Assembly (NCBI GenBank): GCA_027490995.1
Contig: JAIXWY010000003.1
Coordinates: forward strand, 372,001 to 436,000
DNA from: Opitutaceae bacterium
GTDB lineage: Bacteria > Verrucomicrobiota > Verrucomicrobiia > Opitutales > Opitutaceae
DNA: 64,000 nt
Direction: 5' to 3'
The notes beneath the pieces are model-generated. The model had not been told where the DNA came from. It ran no database searches and was given only the letters and a program-made list of their open reading frames with translations. The position numbers were made by a program, and so were the translations under genes. This document shows, in pieces, positions 17,841-26,820 of this stretch; position 1 is the stretch's first letter, and each line of letters opens with the position of its first letter.

Positions 17841-19483
17841 GCCACTTCAGTGCGTTTTTTGTTTCTCCGCGCCGCTGTCCGACGCGCGCCGGATTCTTGG
17901 CGCCGTGCTGGACCACGGGATGGGCCGCCGCGTGGCGCAGCGCCGGGCTGCTCGCATTACTGATCCCGCTGGCCGGCTGCCAGACCTACACGAGCCAGAC
18001 CGCGCAGCGGGATGCCGACTTGCGTCGTGGGTCGCTCGACTCCGCCGTGCTGCGAGCGAACGCGGACGCGCTGCGTAACGATGACACCAAAGACGCCGTT
18101 CTCTTCCGCCTTGAGCAGGGAGCGATCCTGCGTCACGCCGCGTTAGCTCGGCTGCCCTTGCCGAGTCAGGTGCGAACGGAACGCGGTGCGTCAGAAATCG
18201 GCCCGGCGAGACCGGAGGCGGCGGACGCCGCGCCGACGGAGCGTCCCGAGGAGGCTAACCTCCGTGCGAGCCTCGCGGCGTTTGACCGCGCCGAGGAGCG
18301 GATGAATGCCTACGACCGCGAGCCGGAGGTCAGGCTCGGCTCTTCGTCGCTCGCGCTCCTGACCAATCTCGCGAACCTTCCCTACGAAGGTCGCGCCTAT
18401 GACCGCATCCTCATGCACGGCTACAAGGCGCTCAACTACCTGCAACTCGGCGAGCGCGATGCGGCGCGCGTCGAACTGAACCGTGCCTTGCAGCGGCAGC
18501 GCGATGCGCTGGCGGGAAACTCCGCGCGTCTCGCCGAGGCCGAGGTTGCCGCGTCCGAGTTGCGCTCGGGCCGCCTGACCGATCGCGAGGGTAATCGCGC
18601 GGTCTACGACATCTCGCGGACCCTAGGCGATGCCGACGCGCGGCGACGACTGGGCGCGGTCGACGCATCCGTCCAAGCCCGGATCCGACCCTACGGCGAT
18701 TACGTGAATCCGTTCGTGGTGTTTCTCGACGGACTGTTCTTCCTGACCCAAGCGGAGGATCGCTCGGACTTGGAGCGCGCGCGGCTCTCGTTTGAGCGGG
18801 TAGCCTCGTTTGCGCCTGATAACCCCTACGCGGTCGCAGATGCGGCAATGGCCGAGGCGGCCGCGGAGGGAAAGATGCCCGAGGGACTGACGTACGTCAT
18901 CTACGAGGCCGGCGTCGCACCGTTCCGGGAGGAGATCCGCCTGCAACTGCCACTCTATCTCGTGACCGACAAGGTATCGTACGTGGGTGCCGCATTCCCC
19001 TACCTGCGTTTCAGCCAAGGTCGACCACCGGTGCTGAATGTGACGGCGGAGGGTGTGACGCTCCCGTCGGCTCTCGTGTGCAGCATGGATTCGGTCATCG
19101 CCAGTGACTTTCGCAACGAGTGGCCGTCGGTGGTCACCAAGACCCTCGTGGGAACGGCCTTCCGTGCCACCCTCGACGCCGCGATGCAGCGGAAAGCCAA
19201 GAAAGAGCTCGGCGAGCGAGGGCAGGCCTTCTTCGAGATCCTCACCGCCGTGATTCAGGATTCGACCAACATCGCCGACACCCGGACGTGGCGCTCGCTG
19301 CCTCAGGAGTTTCACACGGTGAGGCTAGCGACCCCGGCGGATCGGAAACTGGTGCTCTCCGTCGGCGGCGCCACCCAGACCGTCGAGCTCTCGCCGGGCC
19401 GGATCAATCTCGTCTACGTCAAGTTGATGGATCCCGGATCACCTTTGCTGGTCAATCAAGGGGTCCTCGTGCCGGTCCCCTGA
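17837..19483 (+). CDS. COG3014-like TPR lipoprotein
   Basis: This 548-residue protein is predicted to be a lipoprotein. A long basic leader ends in the lipobox LAGC (LLALLIPLAGCQTY), giving an N-terminal Cys. The middle section, GYKALNYLQLGERDAARVEL and VASFAPDNPYAVADAAMAEA, has TPR-like helical repeats. The rest resembles the uncharacterised COG3014 family, which in many Gammaproteobacteria lies beside ycfL and lpoB, exactly as here. The GTG start overlaps the preceding stop (GTGA). The two internal segments before and after the repeat (about 40-95 and 110-150) are Ala/Glu-rich. Function is unknown; the context implies outer-membrane lipoprotein assembly or peptidoglycan control. Confidence 0.65.
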   Translation: MSHFSAFFVSPRRCPTRAGFLAPCWTTGWAAAWRSAGLLALLIPLAGCQTYTSQTAQRDADLRRGSLDSAVLRANADALRNDDTKDAVLFRLEQGAILRHAALARLPLPSQVRTERGASEIGPARPEAADAAPTERPEEANLRASLAAFDRAEERMNAYDREPEVRLGSSSLALLTNLANLPYEGRAYDRILMHGYKALNYLQLGERDAARVELNRALQRQRDALAGNSARLAEAEVAASELRSGRLTDREGNRAVYDISRTLGDADARRRLGAVDASVQARIRPYGDYVNPFVVFLDGLFFLTQAEDRSDLERARLSFERVASFAPDNPYAVADAAMAEAAAEGKMPEGLTYVIYEAGVAPFREEIRLQLPLYLVTDKVSYVGAAFPYLRFSQGRPPVLNVTAEGVTLPSALVCSMDSVIASDFRNEWPSVVTKTLVGTAFRATLDAAMQRKAKKELGERGQAFFEILTAVIQDSTNIADTRTWRSLPQEFHTVRLATPADRKLVLSVGGATQTVELSPGRINLVYVKLMDPGSPLLVNQGVLVPVP

Positions 19484-19509
19484 TGTCTCGTCTTCCCTTT
19501 CCCCCGCCC

Positions 19510-19929
19510 ATGAAATCCCTCGCTCTCTTCGCCGCGTCCGCGGCACTCCTACTTGCGCTCACCGGTTGCCAGACCAACGTCAACACGGTGTCCCGCGCCG
19601 AGCCGTTGGCTCGTCCCACGCTGGTGAACGACAAGCGCATCGTCACCGATCGCACGCTGGGCGATTTGATCGGTGTGGTCAGCGTCAACGAGACCATCGT
19701 GTCCGGCAATCTGAGGAAGGTGCAGGTGACGCTCGAGAACCTCCGCGACAACAATCGCGAGATTCGCTACCGGTTTGAGTGGGTCGACCAGGATGGCATG
19801 GGAGTGGGGGGCGTCTCGGAGCTGTGGCTGCCGCTGGTCCTCGCGGGTCGAGAGACGCGGAGCGTGTCGACCGTGGCGACGTCGCCGCGGGCAGTGGATT
19901 TCACCCTCAAGATCGTCGAGGGGAAGTAA
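19510..19929 (+). CDS. ycfL: YcfL-family (DUF1425) lipoprotein
   Basis: From ATG 19510 this is a 139-residue lipoprotein with signal SLALFAASAALLLALTGCQ, where the lipobox Cys is followed by QTN. An alternative ATG at 19483 overlaps the preceding stop (TGATG) and would add nine residues. The mature part, QVTLENLRDNNREIRYRFEW and GVSELWLPLVLAGRE, matches the small beta-sandwich DUF1425 family typified by E. coli YcfL. In E. coli ycfL neighbours lpoB, and the order is kept here. Its molecular job is not established; it is probably an outer-membrane accessory to the LpoB system. Confidence 0.78.
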   Translation: MKSLALFAASAALLLALTGCQTNVNTVSRAEPLARPTLVNDKRIVTDRTLGDLIGVVSVNETIVSGNLRKVQVTLENLRDNNREIRYRFEWVDQDGMGVGGVSELWLPLVLAGRETRSVSTVATSPRAVDFTLKIVEGK

Positions 19930-19963
19930 TCGCCCGACCTTTCCTTCGCGCTCGTTCTCCCTT

Positions 19964-20596
19964 ATGACTTCCTCGCTTCCCATGAACTCGCCGCTTCGTC
20001 GCTTTTCTGCCGTCTCCCTGCTCGCCGCGGGGCTGCTGTCGCTTTCGGGCTGCCAGACCCCTCGCGATGCCAAGTACATCGAGTCCGGCGGTGCCAGCAC
20101 CGTCGTGACGCTCGACCAGATTAACATCCAGGACTGGAACCGTGCCGCGGACGCCATGGTCGCGTCGCTGCTTTCCTCCGGCGTGCTGGAGCGCGTGCCG
20201 GAGCAACCGGCCGTGCTGGCCATCTCGCGCATCGTGAACAACACGCAGCAGCAGGTGGACACCGATTCGCTGACGAAGAAGATCCGCGTTGCGCTGAATC
20301 AGTCCGGCAAGGTGATCACCACCACCACGCTCGGCCTTGGCGGCAAAGTCGAGGATCCCCTCGCCAAGGAATCGGCCGAGATGGCCGCGATGCTGGCGGG
20401 GCAGAAGCAAGTCACACGGCTGCCCTACTATACGCTTTCCGGGAAGCTGCTTGAGGACCGCGCCCAGGCCGGCAAGGTCAAGCAGGTCACGTACACCTTC
20501 CAACTCTCGCTCACGACGGTGAAGGACGGCCTGGCCGTGTGGGAAGAGGAGAAACAGATCACCAAGCAGGGGACGCGTTCGTCGGTCGGCTGGTAA
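19964..20596 (+). CDS. lpoB: LpoB-type penicillin-binding-protein activator lipoprotein
   Basis: This is a 210-residue lipoprotein with an export signal ending in LLSLSGCQTP. The mature domain, QINIQDWNRAADAMVASLLS, ISRIVNNTQQQVDTDSLTKK and IRVALNQSGKVITTT, matches the LpoB/CsgG-like alpha-beta domain that spans the periplasm and activates the bifunctional peptidoglycan synthase PBP1b in E. coli. No class A PBP gene lies in the window, so its partner here is unknown. It is the last gene of the five-gene exported-protein operon and is followed by a strong intrinsic terminator. ATG 19982 is an alternative start that would shorten the leader by six residues. Confidence 0.8.
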   Translation: MTSSLPMNSPLRRFSAVSLLAAGLLSLSGCQTPRDAKYIESGGASTVVTLDQINIQDWNRAADAMVASLLSSGVLERVPEQPAVLAISRIVNNTQQQVDTDSLTKKIRVALNQSGKVITTTTLGLGGKVEDPLAKESAEMAAMLAGQKQVTRLPYYTLSGKLLEDRAQAGKVKQVTYTFQLSLTTVKDGLAVWEEEKQITKQGTRSSVGW

Positions 20597-20663
20597 TGGC
20601 CGGGGTGGGGCGACACGACTGAATTTTCAGCCTCACGCCCGGCGTGCGTCCGGGCTTCCCTTT

Positions 20664-20702
20664 CCGCCGCGGGGCCGCTTGGCTCCGCGGCGGTGTTTTT
20701 TT
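20664..20702 (+). terminator. Intrinsic terminator of the lpoB operon
   Basis: Nine-base perfect arms (CCGCCGCGG at 20664-20672, CCGCGGCGG at 20685-20693) enclose a 12-nt loop and are followed at once by T-G-TTTTTTT. This is a textbook Rho-independent terminator 68 nt after the lpoB stop. The T-tract ends two bases before the ATG of the next gene at 20705. Confidence 0.9.
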
Positions 20703-20704
20703 CG

Positions 20705-23700
20705 ATGACCGCTCGCCGGACCCCCGCCTTCGTCCTTGGATTCACGCTGTACCTTGCCGGCGCGCTGCCTTCGTGGTCCGCCCCGGGAGCCGGTACTCCG
20801 GTCGCCCCGGCCGCCCCGGAGATCGATCCGGCGAGGGATTTGCCGCGGACGCTCCCGGTCGCCCCCGAGCGGGCACTGGCCACGTGGAGGGTGCGCCCCG
20901 GTTTTGCCCTCCAGCTCGCCGCGCACGAGCCGCAGGTCACGTCACCCATCGCGCTCTCCTTCGACGAGCGCGGCCGCATGTTCGTCTGCGAAATGGTCGA
21001 CTATTCCGAGCAGCGCGATGTGGTGCCGCACCTCGGACGAATTTCCTGTCTCGAGGATCGCGATGGTGACGGCGTTTACGAGACCCGGACCGTCTTCGCG
21101 GAGAATCTGGCTTGGCCGACGGGTCTGATCTGCGCGCGGGGCGGCGTGTACGTGGTGGCGACGCCCGACGTCCTCTTCCTGAAGGACGAAGATGGCGATG
21201 GTCGCGCCGAGCGCCGCGAGGTCGCCTTCACCGGTTTCTCCAGCGGCCAGAAGCGTCTCAACGTTCAGGCGCTCGCGAACGGTGCGACGTGGGGTCTCGA
21301 CAATCGCATCCACCTACAGACTGGTGGGGGCCACCGCGGAACCATCACCTCCCCGTTGCGTCCAGATCTTCCGCCGCTGGAGCTGAGCGGACGCGACTTC
21401 TGGTTCGACCCGCGCACGCACGAATTCGGCGCGGAGGCCGGTGGGGGCCAGTACGGCATGAGCTTTGATTCGTACGGACGCCGGTTCGTGTGCAGCAACA
21501 GCGACCACCTCCAGCTCTACGTCTACGATGACCGGCTGGTGCCGGCTGGACCGGGGCCCTTGCTGCCGGCGCCGCGCGCGAGTATCGCCGTCGACGGGGG
21601 CGCCGCGGAGGTGTTCCGCATCAGCCCGGATGAACCCTGGCGCATCGTGCGCACACGCTGGCGGATCGGCGGCGTGGTGGCCGGCATGGTGGAGGGAGGG
21701 GGGCGCGTGTCCGGCTACTTCACCGGTGCGACCGGCACCACGTTCTATCGCGGCGATGCCTTTGGCCCGGGCTTTCCCTCGTCCACGTTCACGGGCGACG
21801 CCGGGGGGCAGCTCGTCCACCGCAAACTCATCCAGCCCAATGGCGTCAGCTTCAGCGGCCGCCGCGCCGCGGACGAGGCTAACGTCGAATTCGCCGCGAG
21901 TACGGATCCTTGGGTGCGGGTGGTTAACTTCGCCAATGCGCCGGATGGATCGCTGTACCTCTGCGACATGTACCGCGAGGTCATCGAGCACCCGTGGAGC
22001 ATCCCCGAGACGATCAAGCAGCACCTCGACCTGACCTCCGGTCGCGACCGGGGGCGGATTTACCGTATCGTTCCAAAAGATACAGCATGGACGCGGCGCA
22101 GCTCCGTCGCGATGGATCCGGCGAACACCGCCGAGCTGGTCCGCCTACTCGCCCATCCGAACGGCTGGCACCGTGACACTGCGAGCCGACTGCTGTACGA
22201 AGCGCAGGATCCGGCCGCCATTCCGCTGCTGGTGGCGCTAGCGCGGGATTCTGCGGAGCCGCACGCCCGCGTGCATGCGCTGGCAGTCTTGGAAGGATTC
22301 AACGCCGTTCCGGCGCCCACCCTGGCGCGCCTCATGGCGGATCCGGATGCGGGGGTCCGGGAGCGTGCGATCGCGGCGCTGCTGCGGCGTCCGCCGACTG
22401 CCGGGACAGCGTTAGCGGCCGACGTGGCGGCGGCGCTCGCCGGACGAGCCGAGGATGAGGCGATCCGGGTTCGCTTCCATGCGGCCTTGGCCGCACCGCT
22501 ACTCGACGCGGCGGCGAGCACGCAGTTGCGGGCGGCGCTCGCGCGCCGGGACCGAACGGATGCCTGGGTCGGCGCGGCGCTCCTGCGCAATGCCGATCGG
22601 GAACTATTGGCGGCGCTGCGCCCGGAGCTCGCGTCTTTCCCGACCGCCTGGGTGGCCGCGCTGATCGAGACCCTGGCCACCGACTCCTCGCCGCGCACCC
22701 TCGCGCTGCTGCGCGAGACGTTGACCACGGATCGTCCCCCTGTGGCGTGGATCAAGGCCTTCGGTGAGGGACGTCGCCGGGCGGGTGCGCCTGACGAGGC
22801 GCTGGAGCGTGACGCGGCTCTTGCTCCGCTGTTTGCACGGGCCGAGGCCACTCTGTGGCGATCGGATTCCTCCGAGGCTGATCGTTTGGATGCGGTCGCC
22901 TTGCTGTCCTTGGTAAGGTGGGAGCGCGCGGGGCGCTCCATTGTGCTCGGCCTCGAAAAGTCGATTCCCGCCGCAGTGCAGGTGCGAGCGGTCGAGGCGA
23001 TCGGTCAAGGGGCCCGCGACGACGCGGGCCGCCTGTTGGTGGAGGCGTGGCCGAGACTGCAGACGCCCGCGCGGACCGCCGCACTCAAGGTGCTACTCGG
23101 CCGCCCAGCGCTGAGTGTGGAACTGCTCCATGCGGTGGAACGGGGGATCGTGCCGGCGACGGATTTTTCCGCGGCGGACATTGAGGCGCTCTGCTCGCAT
23201 CGCTCGGCGGATGTCGCGACGCTCGCGCGCCGTGCCTTGGCGTCGGTGCGGCCGAAGTCGCGCGAAGAGGTTCTCGCGACGTTTCAGCCCGCGATCGATC
23301 TTCGGGGAGATGCCGTGCGTGGCCGGGAAGTCTTTGAGCAGCGCTGCATCGTCTGCCATCGTGCCGGGGAGAGCGGTATCGAGGTGGGTCCGAACATGCT
23401 GACCGTGAAAACCCGTGGGCGCGATGGCCTGCTCACGGCGATCGTCGATCCGCATCGCGAAGTCGCCCCGGCCTACGTGGCCTACACCGTGAACACGAAA
23501 GAAGGCGCCACCTTTCAGGCTCTGATTTCCCGGGACGATGCGTCCGGCCTGACGCTGCGTCTGATGGGCGGGATCGACGTCACGCTCGCGCGCAGCGCGA
23601 TCGCCGGGAGTTCTTCAGAAGGGCGAAGCCTGATGCCTGAAGGACTGGAGTCGGGTCTCGCCGTGCAGGCGATGGCCGATCTGCTGACCTACATCGAGGA

Positions 23701-23710
23701 ACTGCGCTGA
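20705..23710 (+). CDS. PVC-type membrane-bound dehydrogenase with HEAT repeats and haem-binding domain
   Basis: This is a 1001-residue exported protein. After the signal peptide comes a beta-propeller dehydrogenase domain typical of Planctomycetes and Verrucomicrobia, with FERGRMFVCEM-like strands, CLEDRDGDGVYETRTVF and FLKDEDGDGRAERREV. A long alpha-helical section of HEAT-like repeats follows (about 455-840; LVALARDSAEPHARVHALAV). A C-terminal cytochrome c-like domain carries CIVCH in EQRCIVCHRAGESG. Such proteins are abundant in polysaccharide-degrading PVC bacteria, but substrates are unknown. An alternative GTG at 20693 lies inside the terminator, so ATG 20705 is preferred. The gene may be nearly leaderless. 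Confidence 0.85.
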   Translation: MTARRTPAFVLGFTLYLAGALPSWSAPGAGTPVAPAAPEIDPARDLPRTLPVAPERALATWRVRPGFALQLAAHEPQVTSPIALSFDERGRMFVCEMVDYSEQRDVVPHLGRISCLEDRDGDGVYETRTVFAENLAWPTGLICARGGVYVVATPDVLFLKDEDGDGRAERREVAFTGFSSGQKRLNVQALANGATWGLDNRIHLQTGGGHRGTITSPLRPDLPPLELSGRDFWFDPRTHEFGAEAGGGQYGMSFDSYGRRFVCSNSDHLQLYVYDDRLVPAGPGPLLPAPRASIAVDGGAAEVFRISPDEPWRIVRTRWRIGGVVAGMVEGGGRVSGYFTGATGTTFYRGDAFGPGFPSSTFTGDAGGQLVHRKLIQPNGVSFSGRRAADEANVEFAASTDPWVRVVNFANAPDGSLYLCDMYREVIEHPWSIPETIKQHLDLTSGRDRGRIYRIVPKDTAWTRRSSVAMDPANTAELVRLLAHPNGWHRDTASRLLYEAQDPAAIPLLVALARDSAEPHARVHALAVLEGFNAVPAPTLARLMADPDAGVRERAIAALLRRPPTAGTALAADVAAALAGRAEDEAIRVRFHAALAAPLLDAAASTQLRAALARRDRTDAWVGAALLRNADRELLAALRPELASFPTAWVAALIETLATDSSPRTLALLRETLTTDRPPVAWIKAFGEGRRRAGAPDEALERDAALAPLFARAEATLWRSDSSEADRLDAVALLSLVRWERAGRSIVLGLEKSIPAAVQVRAVEAIGQGARDDAGRLLVEAWPRLQTPARTAALKVLLGRPALSVELLHAVERGIVPATDFSAADIEALCSHRSADVATLARRALASVRPKSREEVLATFQPAIDLRGDAVRGREVFEQRCIVCHRAGESGIEVGPNMLTVKTRGRDGLLTAIVDPHREVAPAYVAYTVNTKEGATFQALISRDDASGLTLRLMGGIDVTLARSAIAGSSSEGRSLMPEGLESGLAVQAMADLLTYIEELR

Positions 23711-23750
23711 CGAGCCCGGCGCCGCGGCAGGCGGCGCGGGCGAGTTCGGA

Positions 23751-25256
23751 TCACGGATCGACGAGCATGGGCATCCAATTGCCCTGCTTCACGACGGGAC
23801 GCTGGCCGGACGCGGGGAAGGAGGCCTGGACGGCGCCGCGAAGGCGCGGCGAGAGCTCGGCGATAGTCGCGGCGTAGTCGCCGCGTTCGGCGAGATTGGT
23901 CAGTTCCCGCGGATCGCTCGCGTGATCGTAGAGCTCACGACCCTGCCGGCCCTCGTCCCATTCGGTGTAGCGCCAGCGGGCCGTGCGCAGGCTATAGCCG
24001 AAGTATGTGTCATCGCCAGACTTGCGGGTGACCTGGCAGAGCGCCCAGCCCCGGCCTTCGCGGGTGGGATCAATGAGGAGCGGCGTGAGGTCTTGACCTT
24101 GCAGAGACGAGGGCGCGGGCACGCCGGCGAGGGCGGTGAGCGTGGGGTAGAGGTCGACCTGGCTCACCGGCGCGGCCGCGACGGACGCGGGCCGGGTCGT
24201 TCCCGGCGAAATGATCAGCAGTGGTACGCGGGCGCTTTCCTCGAAGAGGCTCCGCTTCTGCCAGAGACCGTGCTCGCCAGTGTGGTAGCCGTGATCGCTG
24301 GTGAAGACCACGGTGGTGGAGTCCGCCAGACCGAGGCGGTCGAGGGCGGCCATGACGCGCCCGACCTGTGCGTCCATGAAGCTGATGCTGGCGTAGTACG
24401 CCTGCAGGGCCGCACGCCGCTGCTCGTCGGTCATCTTTGCTTCCTCCGCATTCGCGCTGCCCAATGCCGCTCGCGGGAGGTCGGCTTGGTCCTCGGCTAC
24501 TCCCTTGACCACCCGCTGGGCCTCGCGCGGATATAGATCGAAGTAGCTCTTCGGTGAAACGTAGGGCGTGTGCGGTCGGTAGAAGCCGACGGCGAGGAAG
24601 AAGGCGCGCTCCGGTTGGCGGGCGCAGCGCTCGAGGACCCATTCCGCCTCGGAAGCGAGGAGGTAGTCTGTGTGTGCGGTTTCCTCGCGTGGCGAGGCAT
24701 ACCAGCTGACCGTGCCACCGAAGTTACCCGGCCGCAGCGAGAAGATTTCCGGGTGCTCCTCAAGGCGGTCGACTCCGGCGGGATTGATGCCCACTTCCCA
24801 GGACGCCGGGTCGTCGTGGCCCGCGGTGCCGATGGAGTTCGGCACACCATAGTGGTACAGCTTACCGATCCTGATCGCCCACGCGCCGGCACGTCGGAAG
24901 GCCTGCGGGAGACTGATCTGCTCCGGCACCGACTGGCGAAAGATCTCCGCGTTGGCGAGGATGCCGGTGCTGTTGGGATAGAGCCCGGTCAGCATCGAAT
25001 TACGGCTTGGGCCGCAGAGCGGGAACGTGCAGTAGGCGCGATCGAAGCGCACACCGCGCGCCGCGAGCCGATCCAAGTGCGGCGTCCGTGCCTGCGGATC
25101 GCCGTAGCAGCCAAGCATCGTGTTCAAGTCATCCGCGATGAGGAATAGCACGTTGCGGGGGCGCGCGTCCGCCGCGCGGAGGGTGGGAAGGGCAGCCGCC
25201 AGGCCGAGCAGTACCAGCGCCACGCAACGCACGATCGGATGGGGTAGGGGGTGCAT
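23751..25256 (-). CDS. Secreted type I sulfatase (iduronate-2-sulfatase-like)
   Basis: From ATG 25256 the protein is 501 residues with a signal peptide (CVALVLLGLAAALPTLRA). The sulfatase motif CGPSR has Cys81, the residue converted to formylglycine, and metal-binding Asp residues lie in LIADDLN. Further conserved segments are FTSDHGYHTGEHGLWQKRSL and GVRFDRAYCTFPLC. Similarity is greatest to the iduronate-2-sulfatase subfamily (S1_7-like), which removes sulfate from polysaccharides. The frame continues upstream, but that would overlap the divergent gene. A formylglycine-generating enzyme must be encoded elsewhere. Divergent from a ceramidase-like gene across a 103-bp spacer. Confidence 0.92.
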   Translation of the reverse strand: MHPLPHPIVRCVALVLLGLAAALPTLRAADARPRNVLFLIADDLNTMLGCYGDPQARTPHLDRLAARGVRFDRAYCTFPLCGPSRNSMLTGLYPNSTGILANAEIFRQSVPEQISLPQAFRRAGAWAIRIGKLYHYGVPNSIGTAGHDDPASWEVGINPAGVDRLEEHPEIFSLRPGNFGGTVSWYASPREETAHTDYLLASEAEWVLERCARQPERAFFLAVGFYRPHTPYVSPKSYFDLYPREAQRVVKGVAEDQADLPRAALGSANAEEAKMTDEQRRAALQAYYASISFMDAQVGRVMAALDRLGLADSTTVVFTSDHGYHTGEHGLWQKRSLFEESARVPLLIISPGTTRPASVAAAPVSQVDLYPTLTALAGVPAPSSLQGQDLTPLLIDPTREGRGWALCQVTRKSGDDTYFGYSLRTARWRYTEWDEGRQGRELYDHASDPRELTNLAERGDYAATIAELSPRLRGAVQASFPASGQRPVVKQGNWMPMLVDP

Positions 25257-25359
25257 CACGGTTGCGAGCCAGAACCGGCGGTGCGCGGCGCGCAAGCTGA
25301 ACCTACTCGACGTTTTCGGCGTTGAGATCAGGCGAGGAAGAACGATCTTTGGGACTACC

Positions 25360-26763
25360 ATGGCCTCGATCCCCCGCCGTCGTTTTCTTCAGTCCGCACT
25401 TCTGGGCAGCGCCGCTACGCTCCTGCCGCGGTCCGCGGCGAGGGCGGCGGGGGAAGGCGGAACCGCTGAGCCGGGTTTACGGATCGCGACCTTCCGCGCC
25501 GACCTCACGCCGCCCATCGGACACCCGCTCTGTGGCGGCTGGATCTCCCCGGCGACCGAAATCCTCGATCCGCTCGAGGCGATGGGGTTCATCATTCTTG
25601 GCGCTGGCGCCCCCCAGGTGGTCTGCGCGATCGACTGGACGGGCGTGCTCAACGCGGAGCATCTCGCCTGGCGCGAGGCGATCGCCCGGGCGGTCGGCAC
25701 CTCCCCGGATCGAGTCGCTCTCCAGTGTGTCCACCAGCACGACGCGCCCTTCGTCTGCTTCCGCGCCGACGAACTGCTCCGCTCTTACGGTTTTGCGGTG
25801 GCGGACCGCGCATTTGTCACCGCGATGCGCGAGCGGCTCGCGGCGGCGGCCGCCGCCTCGCTCGCGACGGCGCGGCCCTTGACTCACGTGGCTCGCGGTT
25901 CGGCACCGGTGGAACAGATCGCCGGCAATCGCCGCGTCCTGCTCGACTCCTCGGGAAAAGTCGTACGCATGCGGGGAAGTTCCTGCCGCGACGCCGAACT
26001 GATCGCCTTGCCCGAGGGGCTGATTGATCCGCTGCTGCGGACGGTGGCGTTCTATAGCGGCGAGACGCGGGTGGCCGCCTGCCACTACTACGCGTGCCAT
26101 CCCATGAGCCACTACGGCAAGGGCCGGGTGAGCAGCGACTACGTCGGGCTGGCGCGTCGCCGCCGGCAGCAGGAGGACCCCGGCTGCCTGCACGTGTATT
26201 TCACCGGTGCCGCCGGCAATATCGGCGCTGGCAAGTACAACGATGGCTCCATGGAGGCGCGGGTGCGCCTGACGGAGCGGTTGCACCGCGCCATGCTCCG
26301 GTCCGAAGAGTCCCTCCAGCCTCGGCCGTTGCAGCGCGTCCGCTGGAGCACCCGGGACATCCTTCCCCCCGCCGACCCCGCCTTCCCGCCTGAGCAGCTC
26401 CGGGCGCAGCTGGCGGATCCGTCGAAGACGCAGGTCTTGCGCTCCATCGCGGCGATGCGCCTGTCGTGGCGGGAGCGTGTCGACTCGGGGCTCCCGATTT
26501 GCATCAGTGCGTTGCACCTCGACGATATCTCGTTGCTACATCTTCCGGCCGAGTCGTTCGTGGAGTACCAGCTTTTGGCGCAGGGAATTTCGCCCGATCG
26601 TTTTGTCGCGACGGCGGCCTACGGCGACGGGGGGCCGTGGTACCTTCCCACCAGACCGGAATACCCGAAGGGCGGCTACGAAGTCAGCGTCGCCTTCTGT
26701 GGTCCCGTGGTTGACGACATCCTGACGGTCGCGATCCGCGGAGTGCTTGCCGGAGCGTCCTGA
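25360..26763 (+). CDS. Tat-exported neutral/alkaline ceramidase-like protein
   Basis: This 467-residue protein starts with a twin-arginine signal (PRRRFLQSALLGSAATLLPR). The core resembles the neutral ceramidase superfamily found widely in PVC bacteria: RADLTPPIGHPLCGGW, CVHQHDAPF (a Zn-ligand-like His pair), YYACHPMSHYG and YFTGAAGNIGAGKYNDG. True neutral ceramidases are longer (about 700 residues) and hydrolyse N-acyl sphingosines; here the actual substrate is unknown. Export of a folded, metal-loaded enzyme would explain the Tat signal. The gene is divergent from the sulfatase, and its 3' end faces glgA with a 57-bp spacer. Confidence 0.68.
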   Translation: MASIPRRRFLQSALLGSAATLLPRSAARAAGEGGTAEPGLRIATFRADLTPPIGHPLCGGWISPATEILDPLEAMGFIILGAGAPQVVCAIDWTGVLNAEHLAWREAIARAVGTSPDRVALQCVHQHDAPFVCFRADELLRSYGFAVADRAFVTAMRERLAAAAAASLATARPLTHVARGSAPVEQIAGNRRVLLDSSGKVVRMRGSSCRDAELIALPEGLIDPLLRTVAFYSGETRVAACHYYACHPMSHYGKGRVSSDYVGLARRRRQQEDPGCLHVYFTGAAGNIGAGKYNDGSMEARVRLTERLHRAMLRSEESLQPRPLQRVRWSTRDILPPADPAFPPEQLRAQLADPSKTQVLRSIAAMRLSWRERVDSGLPICISALHLDDISLLHLPAESFVEYQLLAQGISPDRFVATAAYGDGGPWYLPTRPEYPKGGYEVSVAFCGPVVDDILTVAIRGVLAGAS

Positions 26764-26820
26764 GCGGACGCCGGCACCTCGGGAGCGGAGGAGCTTCGTC
26801 GGGCGCTCTGCCGGATGCGG

